From: Syntrophomonas sp. UBA4922 | Lineage (GTDB): Bacteria > Bacillota > Syntrophomonadia > Syntrophomonadales > Syntrophomonadaceae | Direction: 5' to 3' | NCBI GenBank assembly: GCA_002398825.1 | Contig: DHBS01000028.1 | Span: 89,413 to 101,132, forward strand | Length of the DNA: 11,720 nt | Shown: positions 1-5,981 of the stretch, in pieces | How the letters are laid out: each line of letters starts with the position of its first letter | How positions within the stretch are numbered: position 1 is the first letter of the stretch | Notes under the pieces: generated by a model | What the model saw: the letters and a program-made list of their open reading frames with translations, nothing else | Databases searched by the model: none | Told to the model about the DNA's origin: nothing | Translations under genes and position numbers: made by a program

Positions 1-2
1 GG

Positions 3-419
3 GAGAAAACTCCGGATAAAGGCAGCCCTGCCGAGCTGGTACAGCTGGAACAGAACCTGGCGGAACAGCAAGCCGAGATCAACGAGCTACAGGCCAGCCT
101 GTCGGCCGCTGAGACCGCCCTTATGCAGAGCCAGGACAGTGAAGCCCGCTTAAAGGAAGAGGTAGCCCGCTTGAACCAGGAGGTCCTCAACCTGAAATCC
201 GGGGCCGCGGCCAAAACGGCGGCTTATAAAGATATGGCGCCTTATTTCGCCAATATGAAGGCTAAAGATGCCGCCGACATCCTGTCCCGTTTAAAAGATG
301 ATGATATTATCGGCATTCTCTCCGCTATGGAAAAAGAAACCGCAGCCGAGATTCTGCCTTTTATGAATCGTGACCGGGCCGCCGCCGTTGCCTCCAAGAT
401 GCTGGTGACGGAGCCGTAA
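3..419 (+). CDS. YlxF/MotE-like coiled-coil protein with MgtE-N-type domain (5' partial)
   Basis: The frame is open from base 3 to the TAA at 417-419, so this is the last 138 residues of a longer protein whose start lies upstream of the window. Residues 1 to about 65 are rich in Glu, Gln, Leu and Ala with heptad-like spacing (for example LVQLEQNLAEQQAEINELQ), which suggests a coiled coil. From about residue 78 (MAPYFANMKAKDAADILSRL) to the end it resembles the MgtE intracellular N domain, a short helical repeat. This architecture just upstream of fliK is that of B. subtilis YlxF and of MotE, a periplasmic MotC chaperone in alphaproteobacteria; an N-terminal membrane helix would be expected upstream. 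Its role in Firmicutes is not settled, and location next to the motor or export apparatus is inference. The position between fliJ (expected upstream) and fliK is the usual one. Confidence 0.85.
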   Translation, partial: EKTPDKGSPAELVQLEQNLAEQQAEINELQASLSAAETALMQSQDSEARLKEEVARLNQEVLNLKSGAAAKTAAYKDMAPYFANMKAKDAADILSRLKDDDIIGILSAMEKETAAEILPFMNRDRAAAVASKMLVTEP

Positions 420-421
420 GC

Positions 422-475
422 GTCGGGTGTGGGCGTAAGGTGTTTCAAATAGCGGCCGAGACGCCTTATTCCGAC
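422..475 (+). repeat. imperfect inverted repeat upstream of fliK
   Basis: GTCGG (422-426) and GGCGT (432-436) are mirrored by ACGCC (461-465) and CCGAC (471-475). The arms are symmetric, separated by a 5x5 internal loop, with a 24-base terminal loop. It sits in the 88-base gap between the YlxF-like gene and fliK. No T-run follows, so it is not a classical terminator. It may be a weak RNA structure or chance. Confidence 0.3.
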
Positions 476-489
476 CCCTGAATCTGAAG

Positions 490-500
490 AAAGGAGGTGA
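490..500 (+). promoter_or_regulatory. fliK ribosome binding site
   Basis: AAAGGAGGTGA is a full-length match to the anti-Shine-Dalgarno end of 16S rRNA, placed 7 bases before the TTG at 508. It decides that start, because the ATG at 513 is in another frame. Confidence 0.85.
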
Positions 501-507
501 AAGTATA

Positions 508-1833
508 TTGCAATGCAGCGTAAACCAGGTAGTAGCGGCCAAAGCGGAGAAGCCCGCTCCATCCGCAAGGAACAAAAGCGAAGCGGCTTCCGCTCAGCTT
601 AATGGGAAAAGAGCCTTTAAGCATCAGCTCATGAAAGCCCGATCCCATAGCGATAAGCCCCGGCACAAGGCCGCAGAACCCAGGGCTTCAGAGCCGCAAA
701 CCGCATCAAGTCCCGCTGAGGCAATGGCCGCTCCGCTCCCGGACGGGGAGAGCTTGTGCGCCGATGCCCTGACCGTCCCGGATTCAGCCCCGGAGACAAT
801 CAACCCGGATGCGGGCGGTGAAGTACAGCAACCGGCTGAGGCATTGCCGGTCTTGCCCGCGGAGACGCCCGGCAAGATACAGGGCCGTGATGCTCAGCAG
901 TCCGGCGCAGCGGGTGCAAGCGGTGCGGCAACAGCCAGTTCCGGCCCGGTTCAGACCGCCGCCCCTCTGGAAGGCGAAGAGTTCCTGAACAATTCCGGCG
1001 GTGCGGAGGCTGAAAGCCATAAAAACAGCGCGGCCGGGCATGATGGCAGGGAAAGGTTCAAAATGATGCTATTAAGTCATAAGAACCAGGTCCTGCTCAA
1101 GCTGAAAGTGCATCAGGATGTAGCCGCCCCCCAGGAAACAGCGGAGAGCAACCCGGGGCAGGCCAGGAAACTGCTGGATTTCGAGAGCCGCCGCCTCAAC
1201 GCGGCCCAGCTGCCGGAGGGCATTACAACCTCCGCCGGGCATGCCGCGGTTTCAACCGAAGCGGATGCGGATCCCTCCCTGTTGGTAAACACCCGGGAAA
1301 CCCCGGGCGCAACCCGGGTAATTATCGGCGCCCCGGACAATTCCGGCAAGGCTCTTCACAACCCGGCCCAAACCCAGGAGCTGTTCGATCAGATCGTGGA
1401 GCGGGCCAAACTGATGGTAAAACTGAGCAGTTCGGAGATGAATATCGATCTGAAACCGGATTCGCTGGGGAAATTGTCCATCAAAGTGCTGGTTGAAGAC
1501 GGACTGGTCACGGCCCGGTTTATCACCGACAACCATCAGGTCAAGCAAATGCTGGAGTCAAACCTTACTCATCTGCGCCAGAACCTGGAAAACCAGGGGC
1601 TGAAAGTAGACCGCACCGAGGTTGAAGTACAGGTCGGCAATCAACAGGATTTCAGCGGCATGAGCGACTGGAACCGGGACAATTGGGGCAATCAGCGCAA
1701 TTTAGGCCATCGTTCCAACCTGGACGGGGAGGAAGCCCTGCCGTTGGAAATGGAGACTGCGGGTATAGCAGGCCCGGAGATTGAAGCTCTTTATGGATAC
1801 TCTGCTGACGGTGAGATGAACATATTGGTTTAG
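508..1833 (+). CDS. fliK: FliK, flagellar hook-length control protein
   Basis: FliK is the secreted ruler that measures hook length and, on contact with FlhB, switches export from hook to filament substrates. The 441-residue protein has a long, low-complexity N-terminal part (about residues 1-285) rich in Ala, Pro, Ser, Glu and Gly, as usual for this poorly conserved region. The conserved C-terminal hook-length domain spans about residues 291-377, with the block LKPDSLGKLSIKVLVEDGLV followed by a long amphipathic helix (QVKQMLESNLTHLRQNLE). A polar tail of about 60 residues follows. The start is a TTG supported by a near-perfect ribosome binding site. The stop codon TAG overlaps the ribosome binding site of flgD, 11 bases before that gene. 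FlgD, FlgE and FlhB, its partners, are encoded downstream in the same operon. Confidence 0.95.
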   Translation: MQCSVNQVVAAKAEKPAPSARNKSEAASAQLNGKRAFKHQLMKARSHSDKPRHKAAEPRASEPQTASSPAEAMAAPLPDGESLCADALTVPDSAPETINPDAGGEVQQPAEALPVLPAETPGKIQGRDAQQSGAAGASGAATASSGPVQTAAPLEGEEFLNNSGGAEAESHKNSAAGHDGRERFKMMLLSHKNQVLLKLKVHQDVAAPQETAESNPGQARKLLDFESRRLNAAQLPEGITTSAGHAAVSTEADADPSLLVNTRETPGATRVIIGAPDNSGKALHNPAQTQELFDQIVERAKLMVKLSSSEMNIDLKPDSLGKLSIKVLVEDGLVTARFITDNHQVKQMLESNLTHLRQNLENQGLKVDRTEVEVQVGNQQDFSGMSDWNRDNWGNQRNLGHRSNLDGEEALPLEMETAGIAGPEIEALYGYSADGEMNILV

Positions 1834-1844
1834 GAGGTGATCAG

Positions 1845-2387
1845 ATGACAGTAGAAGCTACTGCGGCCGCAGCCAATAACACGGCTCAAACCGCCGCTAA
1901 ATCCAATAAATCCATTATGGATAAAGACGACTTCCTCAAACTGCTGGTTACGGAATTGCGCTATCAGAATCCGCTTCAGCCCATGGAGGACAAGGAATTT
2001 ATCTCACAGATGGCCACGTTCAGCTCGCTTGAACAGATGCAGAATCTGAACAGCACCATGACCGGCCTGGCCGACACCATCAATAACCGCTGGCTGCCCA
2101 GCATGATGATGCAGCAAGCCGGACAGATGGTGGGACGGGAGGTGGCCTACCTCTATCTGGATGAGAACGAAGAGCTGCAAAGCACGGTTGGCATCGTGGA
2201 CTCGGTGATTATGCGCCAGGGCACTCCTTATCTGGTGATTCAAGGCCAGGAGGTGAGCATGGAGGCGGTGATTGAACTGGGTGGTTCGGTGGTAGGCATG
2301 GAAACCGCTTATTACAGCCAGATCCTGGACAAACTGGATCAGCTGCTGAAACAGCTCGGAGTCGAAACGGAGGAATCCCATGATTGA
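1845..2387 (+). CDS. flgD: FlgD, hook capping/scaffold protein
   Basis: FlgD forms the temporary cap under which FlgE subunits assemble into the hook. It is exported and later replaced. In this 180-residue protein, residues 25-70 carry the family signature: DKDDFLKLLVTELRYQNPL, then PMEDKEFISQMATFSSLEQM. The remainder (VGREVAYLYL onward, about residue 100) looks like a short beta domain. I see no clear FlgD Ig-like insertion, so this is the compact form, somewhat longer than B. subtilis FlgD. The ATG at 1845 is preceded by AGGAGGTGA overlapping the fliK stop. The 3' end overlaps the next gene by 8 bases, so the two are probably translationally coupled. Confidence 0.95.
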   Translation: MTVEATAAAANNTAQTAAKSNKSIMDKDDFLKLLVTELRYQNPLQPMEDKEFISQMATFSSLEQMQNLNSTMTGLADTINNRWLPSMMMQQAGQMVGREVAYLYLDENEELQSTVGIVDSVIMRQGTPYLVIQGQEVSMEAVIELGGSVVGMETAYYSQILDKLDQLLKQLGVETEESHD

Positions 2388-2757
2388 GGGTCCATTATTC
2401 CCAACCCAACCCATACAGCCGCTGGGTAAGAAAAACGTTCAGCCCGGTCCGGGCAAGACCGGCTCTGCGGGGTTTGAAAAGCTGTTGGAAAAAGAGATCG
2501 GCCGCGGGCTGAAATTTTCCAAGCATGCCCAGGAACGCCTGCAGTCGCGCAACATCCAATTGTCCAAAGAGGATGTGGACCGGATCCAGAACGCGGTTAC
2601 CCAGGCTCGCCAAAAGGGCTCCCGGGATTCCCTGATCATAATGGATCGTCTCGCTCTGGTGGTCAGCGTCAAGAATAATACCGTGATAACCGCGGTGGAT
2701 GATCAGAGCATCAAACAAAACGTATTTACCAACATTGACAGTGCAGTCATCATTTAG
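2380..2757 (+). CDS. small conserved flagellar-operon protein (TIGR02530-type), function unknown
   Basis: This 125-residue protein sits between flgD and flgE, where many Firmicutes carry the conserved 'flagellar operon protein' recognised as TIGR02530. Residues 1-43 are Pro/Gly/Lys-rich and probably disordered. The conserved part begins at about residue 44 (LKFSKHAQERLQSRNIQLS), with His49, Arg53 and Arg57 in an H-x3-R-x3-R pattern. It continues with a helix and a beta-rich block at about 88-115 (SLIIMDRLALVVSVKNNTVI), ending in NVFTNIDSAVII. It has no signal peptide or membrane segment, so it is likely cytoplasmic. The ATG overlaps the last 8 bases of flgD, with GGAGGAA (2369-2375) 4 bases upstream. 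A role in hook assembly or its regulation is only suggested by position. The His/Arg motif recalls DUF4258/RelE-like proteins (see findings). Confidence 0.88.
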   Translation: MIEGPLFPTQPIQPLGKKNVQPGPGKTGSAGFEKLLEKEIGRGLKFSKHAQERLQSRNIQLSKEDVDRIQNAVTQARQKGSRDSLIIMDRLALVVSVKNNTVITAVDDQSIKQNVFTNIDSAVII

Positions 2758-2779
2758 GGCTGGACCTCTCAGGAAGCCC

Positions 2780-2805
2780 TGGATGCGGAGCGATGGAAGC
2801 ATCCA
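2780..2805 (+). repeat. short hairpin in the gap before flgE
   Basis: TGGATGC (2780-2786) pairs with GCATCCA (2799-2805) around a 12-base purine-rich loop, inside the 82-base gap before flgE. There is no T-run. I looked for the conserved core of a c-di-GMP riboswitch and did not see it. It may affect translation of flgE or mean nothing. Confidence 0.3.
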
Positions 2806-2820
2806 CAAGTAACGCTCTTT

Positions 2821-2830
2821 AAAGGAGGTC
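2821..2830 (+). promoter_or_regulatory. flgE ribosome binding site
   Basis: AAAGGAGGTC lies directly against the ATG at 2831, which is too close for use. It is 9 bases from the in-frame ATG at 2840, which gives the usual FlgE N-terminus. Confidence 0.75.
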
Positions 2831-2839
2831 ATGAAAAAC

Positions 2840-4228
2840 ATGATGCGATCAATGTATTCGGGCGTGTCCGGTTTGAAAAACCATCAGACCCGAATGGACA
2901 TAATAGGCAACAATATCGCCAACGTCAATACGGTGGGTTATAAGAAGAGCCGGGTGGTGTTCAAAGAGGCCTTATATCAGACCATGCGCGGCGCCTCATT
3001 GGCCACCGACGCCCGGGGCGGCACCAACCCCATGTCTATCGGCCTGGGGATGACCATAAGCAGTATCGACCAGATCCATACCCCGGCTCCGGCAACTGTA
3101 ACCAATAAGTCTACAGATATGGCTATCGATGGCAGCGGCTATTTCATGCTCAGCAACGGCGGGCAGATATATTACAGCCGGGCCGGGAACTTCGACTTTG
3201 ACACCATGGGCTACCTGGTCAGCACCAGCAATGGTTACCGGGTGCAGGGCTGGGTGGCGGACGCCAATGGAATCATCGATACTGTCCAGGCCGCCCGGAA
3301 TATCGATATTTCAGCCTTTAGAACCATTGCCCCCAAAGCCACCGAAAACGTGGTCTTCTCAGGCAATTTAAATTCCACCCTCACCATTCCGCAAATCGCG
3401 GGCAGTGACATCGACCCCGCCGACGGCGGGCAGCACCCTGCAGCCGATAATGCGGTCATAACCTCGAAAACGGTTTACGATTCACTGGGGAATGAAGTGA
3501 CTTTATATTTCAGGTTCTTCAAGCATGAGGTTGAGAGCGGTCCGCCCCCGGTAAGCGACTGGGCCTGTGATATATCGCTGGATCCGGAATTTGAGAATAT
3601 GGAAGCTTACGATGATGCCGCCGATTTCGAAGCCCTGGACATTGCTGCCGGAGAGAGCCCTGCCGGCGGTACCCGCATGCTGCGCGTCTACAACCTGCAG
3701 TTTGACGAAGGCGGGGCTATCATCCTGCCTGAAGCCGCCCAACTGCAATTGACTGTGGACCGCTCCCAGGAGGGGGCCAATGACCTGGTGCTGGACATCG
3801 ATTTCGGCGGTTTGACTCAATTCAACACCAAATCGTCCGCCTGGGTCGAACACCAGGACGGATATTCCATGGGCAGCCTGTCGAGCTATAGTGTCGGCAT
3901 TGACGGCACCATACAGGGAGTCTATGACAACGGAGCCATCATGAACCTGGCCCGGGTGGCCCTGGCCAATTTCCAGAACCCCTCCGGACTGCTGCAGATG
4001 GGAAGCAACCTCTACCAGCAATCCAGTAACTCCGGGGACCCCTCTATCGGCGGGCCCGGTAGTCAGGGCATGGGCGCCATTCTGCCCAGCAGTCTGGAAA
4101 TGTCCAATGTCGACCTATCGGAGGAGTTCACCGATATGATCATCACCCAGAGGGGTTTTCAGGCTAATTCCCGGGTGATAACCACCTCGGATGAGATGCT
4201 GCAAGAATTGGTCAATCTGAAGAGATAA
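2840..4228 (+). CDS. flgE: FlgE, flagellar hook protein
   Basis: FlgE is the subunit of the hook, the flexible joint between the basal body and the filament. It is exported through the FlhAB/FliPQR gate and assembled under FlgD. From the ATG at 2840 the protein has 462 residues. Residues 1-35 are the rod/hook N-terminal helix with the signature MYSGVSGLKNHQTRMDIIGN and then IANVNTVGY. The last 37 residues (IITQRGFQANSRVITTSDEM, ending LVNLKR) form the partner C-terminal helix. Residues about 90-380 are the exposed hook domains, including a FlgE D2-type block (VYDSLGNEVTLYFRFFKHE). It is clearly longer than B. subtilis FlgE (about 264 residues) but of a length common in Clostridia. An in-frame ATG at 2831 would add MKN, but spacing to the ribosome binding site favours 2840 (or 2843). 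Confidence 0.96.
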   Translation: MMRSMYSGVSGLKNHQTRMDIIGNNIANVNTVGYKKSRVVFKEALYQTMRGASLATDARGGTNPMSIGLGMTISSIDQIHTPAPATVTNKSTDMAIDGSGYFMLSNGGQIYYSRAGNFDFDTMGYLVSTSNGYRVQGWVADANGIIDTVQAARNIDISAFRTIAPKATENVVFSGNLNSTLTIPQIAGSDIDPADGGQHPAADNAVITSKTVYDSLGNEVTLYFRFFKHEVESGPPPVSDWACDISLDPEFENMEAYDDAADFEALDIAAGESPAGGTRMLRVYNLQFDEGGAIILPEAAQLQLTVDRSQEGANDLVLDIDFGGLTQFNTKSSAWVEHQDGYSMGSLSSYSVGIDGTIQGVYDNGAIMNLARVALANFQNPSGLLQMGSNLYQQSSNSGDPSIGGPGSQGMGAILPSSLEMSNVDLSEEFTDMIITQRGFQANSRVITTSDEMLQELVNLKR

Positions 4229-4234
4229 GCCGCG

Positions 4235-4259
4235 GCTCCGGGGGCCAGGCCCCCGGAGC
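4235..4259 (+). other. strong intra-operon hairpin after flgE
   Basis: GCTCCGGGGGC (4235-4245) and GCCCCCGGAGC (4249-4259) form a perfect 11-base-pair, GC-rich stem with a 3-base loop, starting 6 bases after the flgE stop. What follows is ATATGACCAG, not a T-run, so it is not a standard intrinsic terminator. Likely roles are protection of the flgE 3' end, or partial attenuation separating abundant hook mRNA from the downstream motor and export genes. This is inference. Confidence 0.7.
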
Positions 4260-4278
4260 ATATGACCAGAGGTGAGAA

Positions 4279-4473
4279 ATGATATATTTAACCCGTTTAA
4301 ACGGTGAAGTACTGTTGGTCAATATAGACCTTATCGAGTTGATGGAAGAGACGCCGGATACGGTCGTTACCTTAACCACCGGCCGCAAGCTGGTGGTCAA
4401 AGAAAGCGTCCGGCACATATCCGCCCAGATCATCAAGATAAAGCGCGCCATTTTCACTACATTAAAGAAATAG
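4279..4473 (+). CDS. flbD: FlbD/SwrD family protein
   Basis: This small 64-residue protein begins MIYLTRLNGEVLLVNIDLIE and contains the family's ETPDTVVTLTTGRKLVVKES stretch. It lies between flgE and fliL, the position of B. subtilis swrD (ylzI). In B. subtilis, SwrD raises flagellar motor power and is needed for swarming; its mechanism is not known. It is predicted to be a small, soluble, mostly beta cytoplasmic protein with a basic C-terminal helix (IIKIKRAIFTTLKK). This family shares the name FlbD with an unrelated transcription factor of Caulobacter; it is not that protein. AGAGGTGAG at 4268-4276 precedes the ATG. A 21-base gap separates it from fliL. Confidence 0.92.
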   Translation: MIYLTRLNGEVLLVNIDLIELMEETPDTVVTLTTGRKLVVKESVRHISAQIIKIKRAIFTTLKK

Positions 4474-4494
4474 AACGGGCAAGGAGGAATTGCG

Positions 4495-4959
4495 ATGGCG
4501 GAGGAAAACGGCCTGGAGAAAAAGGCCAAAACCGGGTTTGACGGCAAAATTATCATAATCGGGATGGTGTTTTTTCTAGTGGCGGTGGGCGCTTCCTATT
4601 TGATCATGGACCGCCTCCTGGCTCCGCTTATGCCGCCCAAGGCTGATAGCGCTGAAGTGAAAGTGGGAGCTTTGCTGTCGGTGGGAGAGTTCACCACCAA
4701 TATCAATGACGTCAACGGAACCCGGTTTTTGAAGGTAGAGGTCACCATCGAGACCGACGAAAAGAAAAAAGAGGATGTCAATAAGAATATGGCGGTGATC
4801 AAAGATACCATTCTCAACACTTTTGCGGGCAAAACCGTGGCCGATCTGGATATCCGCAACCGCGACAATCTCAAAGCCGAGATAACCAGGCAGCTCAATG
4901 CCAAGCTGGGAGCCGAGGTAATAAGGAATGTGTATTTTACCAAATTCATCATGCAATAG
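4495..4959 (+). CDS. fliL: FliL, stator-associated basal body protein
   Basis: FliL is a single-pass inner-membrane protein that encircles the MotAB stator and supports motor torque. The 154-residue protein has a short charged cytoplasmic N-terminus, one membrane helix at about residues 19-39 (IIIIGMVFFLVAVGASYLIM), and an extracytoplasmic domain. The domain contains the typical blocks VGEFTTNINDVNGTRFLKVE, VTIETDEKKKEDVNKNMAVI and KDTILNTFAGKTVADL, and ends VYFTKFIMQ as FliL proteins usually do. Length and position before fliM match the family. The ATG at 4495 has GGAGG at 4483-4487, 7 bases upstream. Confidence 0.95.
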   Translation: MAEENGLEKKAKTGFDGKIIIIGMVFFLVAVGASYLIMDRLLAPLMPPKADSAEVKVGALLSVGEFTTNINDVNGTRFLKVEVTIETDEKKKEDVNKNMAVIKDTILNTFAGKTVADLDIRNRDNLKAEITRQLNAKLGAEVIRNVYFTKFIMQ

Positions 4960-4988
4960 CTGGAGCAGGCCTAAGGGGAGGGTCTTTT

Positions 4989-5981
4989 GTGAGTGAAGTT
5001 CTGTCGCAAAACGAAATTGACGCTTTGCTTTCAGCCTTGAGCAACGGGGCGGTCAATGCGGAGGAATTGAAAGAAGAGCAAAACCGTAAGCGCATCCGGG
5101 TTTATGACTTTCGCAGGCCCAGCAAATTCTCCAAGGATCAGATCCACACCCTGCAGGTCATTTACGATAACTACGCGCGCTCCCTGGGCACCTATTTATC
5201 GGCTCAACTGCGCACCCCGGTGCAGCTTGAGGTGCTGTCAGTGGAACAGTTGAGTTATGAAGAATTTATCCGTTCCATTCCCAACCCGACCATATTAAAT
5301 ATTTTTTCACTATATCCCCTGGAAGGCAATGCCATCATGGAGATCAATCCCAACCTGGGCTTTGCCTTCTTAGACCGCCTCCTGGGCGGACCGGGCAGCA
5401 CCCTTCCCAAGGTCAGAGGTTTGACCGAAATCGAGCAGAGCGTTATAGAACGCATTGTTCAACGCATGTTGGATTATTTTGAAGAACCCTGGGGAGGGAT
5501 CATCGAGCTGCGTCCATCCCTGGAAAGAATGGAAACCAACCCCCAGTTTACGCAGCTGGTGTCTCCGGCGGAAATAATGATGATGGTTTCCCTGGAAGCC
5601 CGTATGGGAAATGTGATGGGCATGATCAACATCTGCATACCATTTCTGGTTTTGGAACCTATTATGGATCGCTTGAGTGTGCATTATTACTACTCCACCA
5701 GCACCAAATCCAGAAGCCCGGAGAATGTCGCTGCCATTCAACAAAAGCTGGAAAACACTTTCATTCCCGTTAAAGTGGTCCTGGGGAGAACCACCATCAC
5801 AGTAGGGGATCTGTTGGAACTGGGTATAGGCGACGTGATCTCCCTGGAGCGCAATATCAAAGAACCTCTGGAAGTGGCGATTGGCCAAAAAACCAAATTC
5901 CTGGCCAAACCCGGCATCTATGAAAGTCGTAACGCAGTGCAAGTTTCCCAGGTGATGAAGGAGGGAAATGACGATGAATAA
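4989..5981 (+). CDS. fliM: FliM, flagellar motor switch protein
   Basis: FliM is a C-ring component that receives the CheY-P signal and contacts FliG. It has 330 residues, the usual length (about 332 in B. subtilis). The N-terminal CheY-P-binding peptide is visible as LSQNEIDALLSAL (residues 5-17). The CheC-like middle domain carries FAFLDRLLGGPGST near residues 124-139, followed by LTEIEQSVIERIVQRMLDYF. The C-terminal SpoA/FliN-like domain occupies about residues 250-320 (VKVVLGRTTITVGDLLELGI). The CheC active-site pattern is not evident in the middle domain, as is normal for FliM. The start is a GTG at 4989 with GGGGAGGG (4975-4982) upstream. The 3' end overlaps fliY, whose product is its partner in the C-ring. 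Confidence 0.97.
   Translation: MSEVLSQNEIDALLSALSNGAVNAEELKEEQNRKRIRVYDFRRPSKFSKDQIHTLQVIYDNYARSLGTYLSAQLRTPVQLEVLSVEQLSYEEFIRSIPNPTILNIFSLYPLEGNAIMEINPNLGFAFLDRLLGGPGSTLPKVRGLTEIEQSVIERIVQRMLDYFEEPWGGIIELRPSLERMETNPQFTQLVSPAEIMMMVSLEARMGNVMGMINICIPFLVLEPIMDRLSVHYYYSTSTKSRSPENVAAIQQKLENTFIPVKVVLGRTTITVGDLLELGIGDVISLERNIKEPLEVAIGQKTKFLAKPGIYESRNAVQVSQVMKEGNDDE
5958..5965 (+). promoter_or_regulatory. fliY ribosome binding site inside the end of fliM
   Basis: AAGGAGGG lies within the last codons of fliM. It is 2 bases from the ATG at 5968 but 8 bases from the ATG at 5974, which favours 5974 as the fliY start. Overlap with fliM suggests coupled, balanced synthesis of the two switch proteins. 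Confidence 0.7.

Noticed and set aside
1292..1318. Three CCCGGG palindromes spaced 10 and 11 bases apart inside fliK
   Set aside because: They fall in the GC-rich, low-complexity coding part of fliK and follow from Pro/Gly/Arg codon use; no other sign of a binding site.
2758..2839. Possible c-di-GMP or other riboswitch upstream of flgE
   Set aside because: Only one 7-base-pair hairpin is visible and no conserved riboswitch core was recognised.
3416..3430. CCCGCC-GAC-GGCGGG hairpin inside flgE
   Set aside because: It is a short hairpin in an open coding frame (a variable hook-domain loop); nothing suggests regulation.
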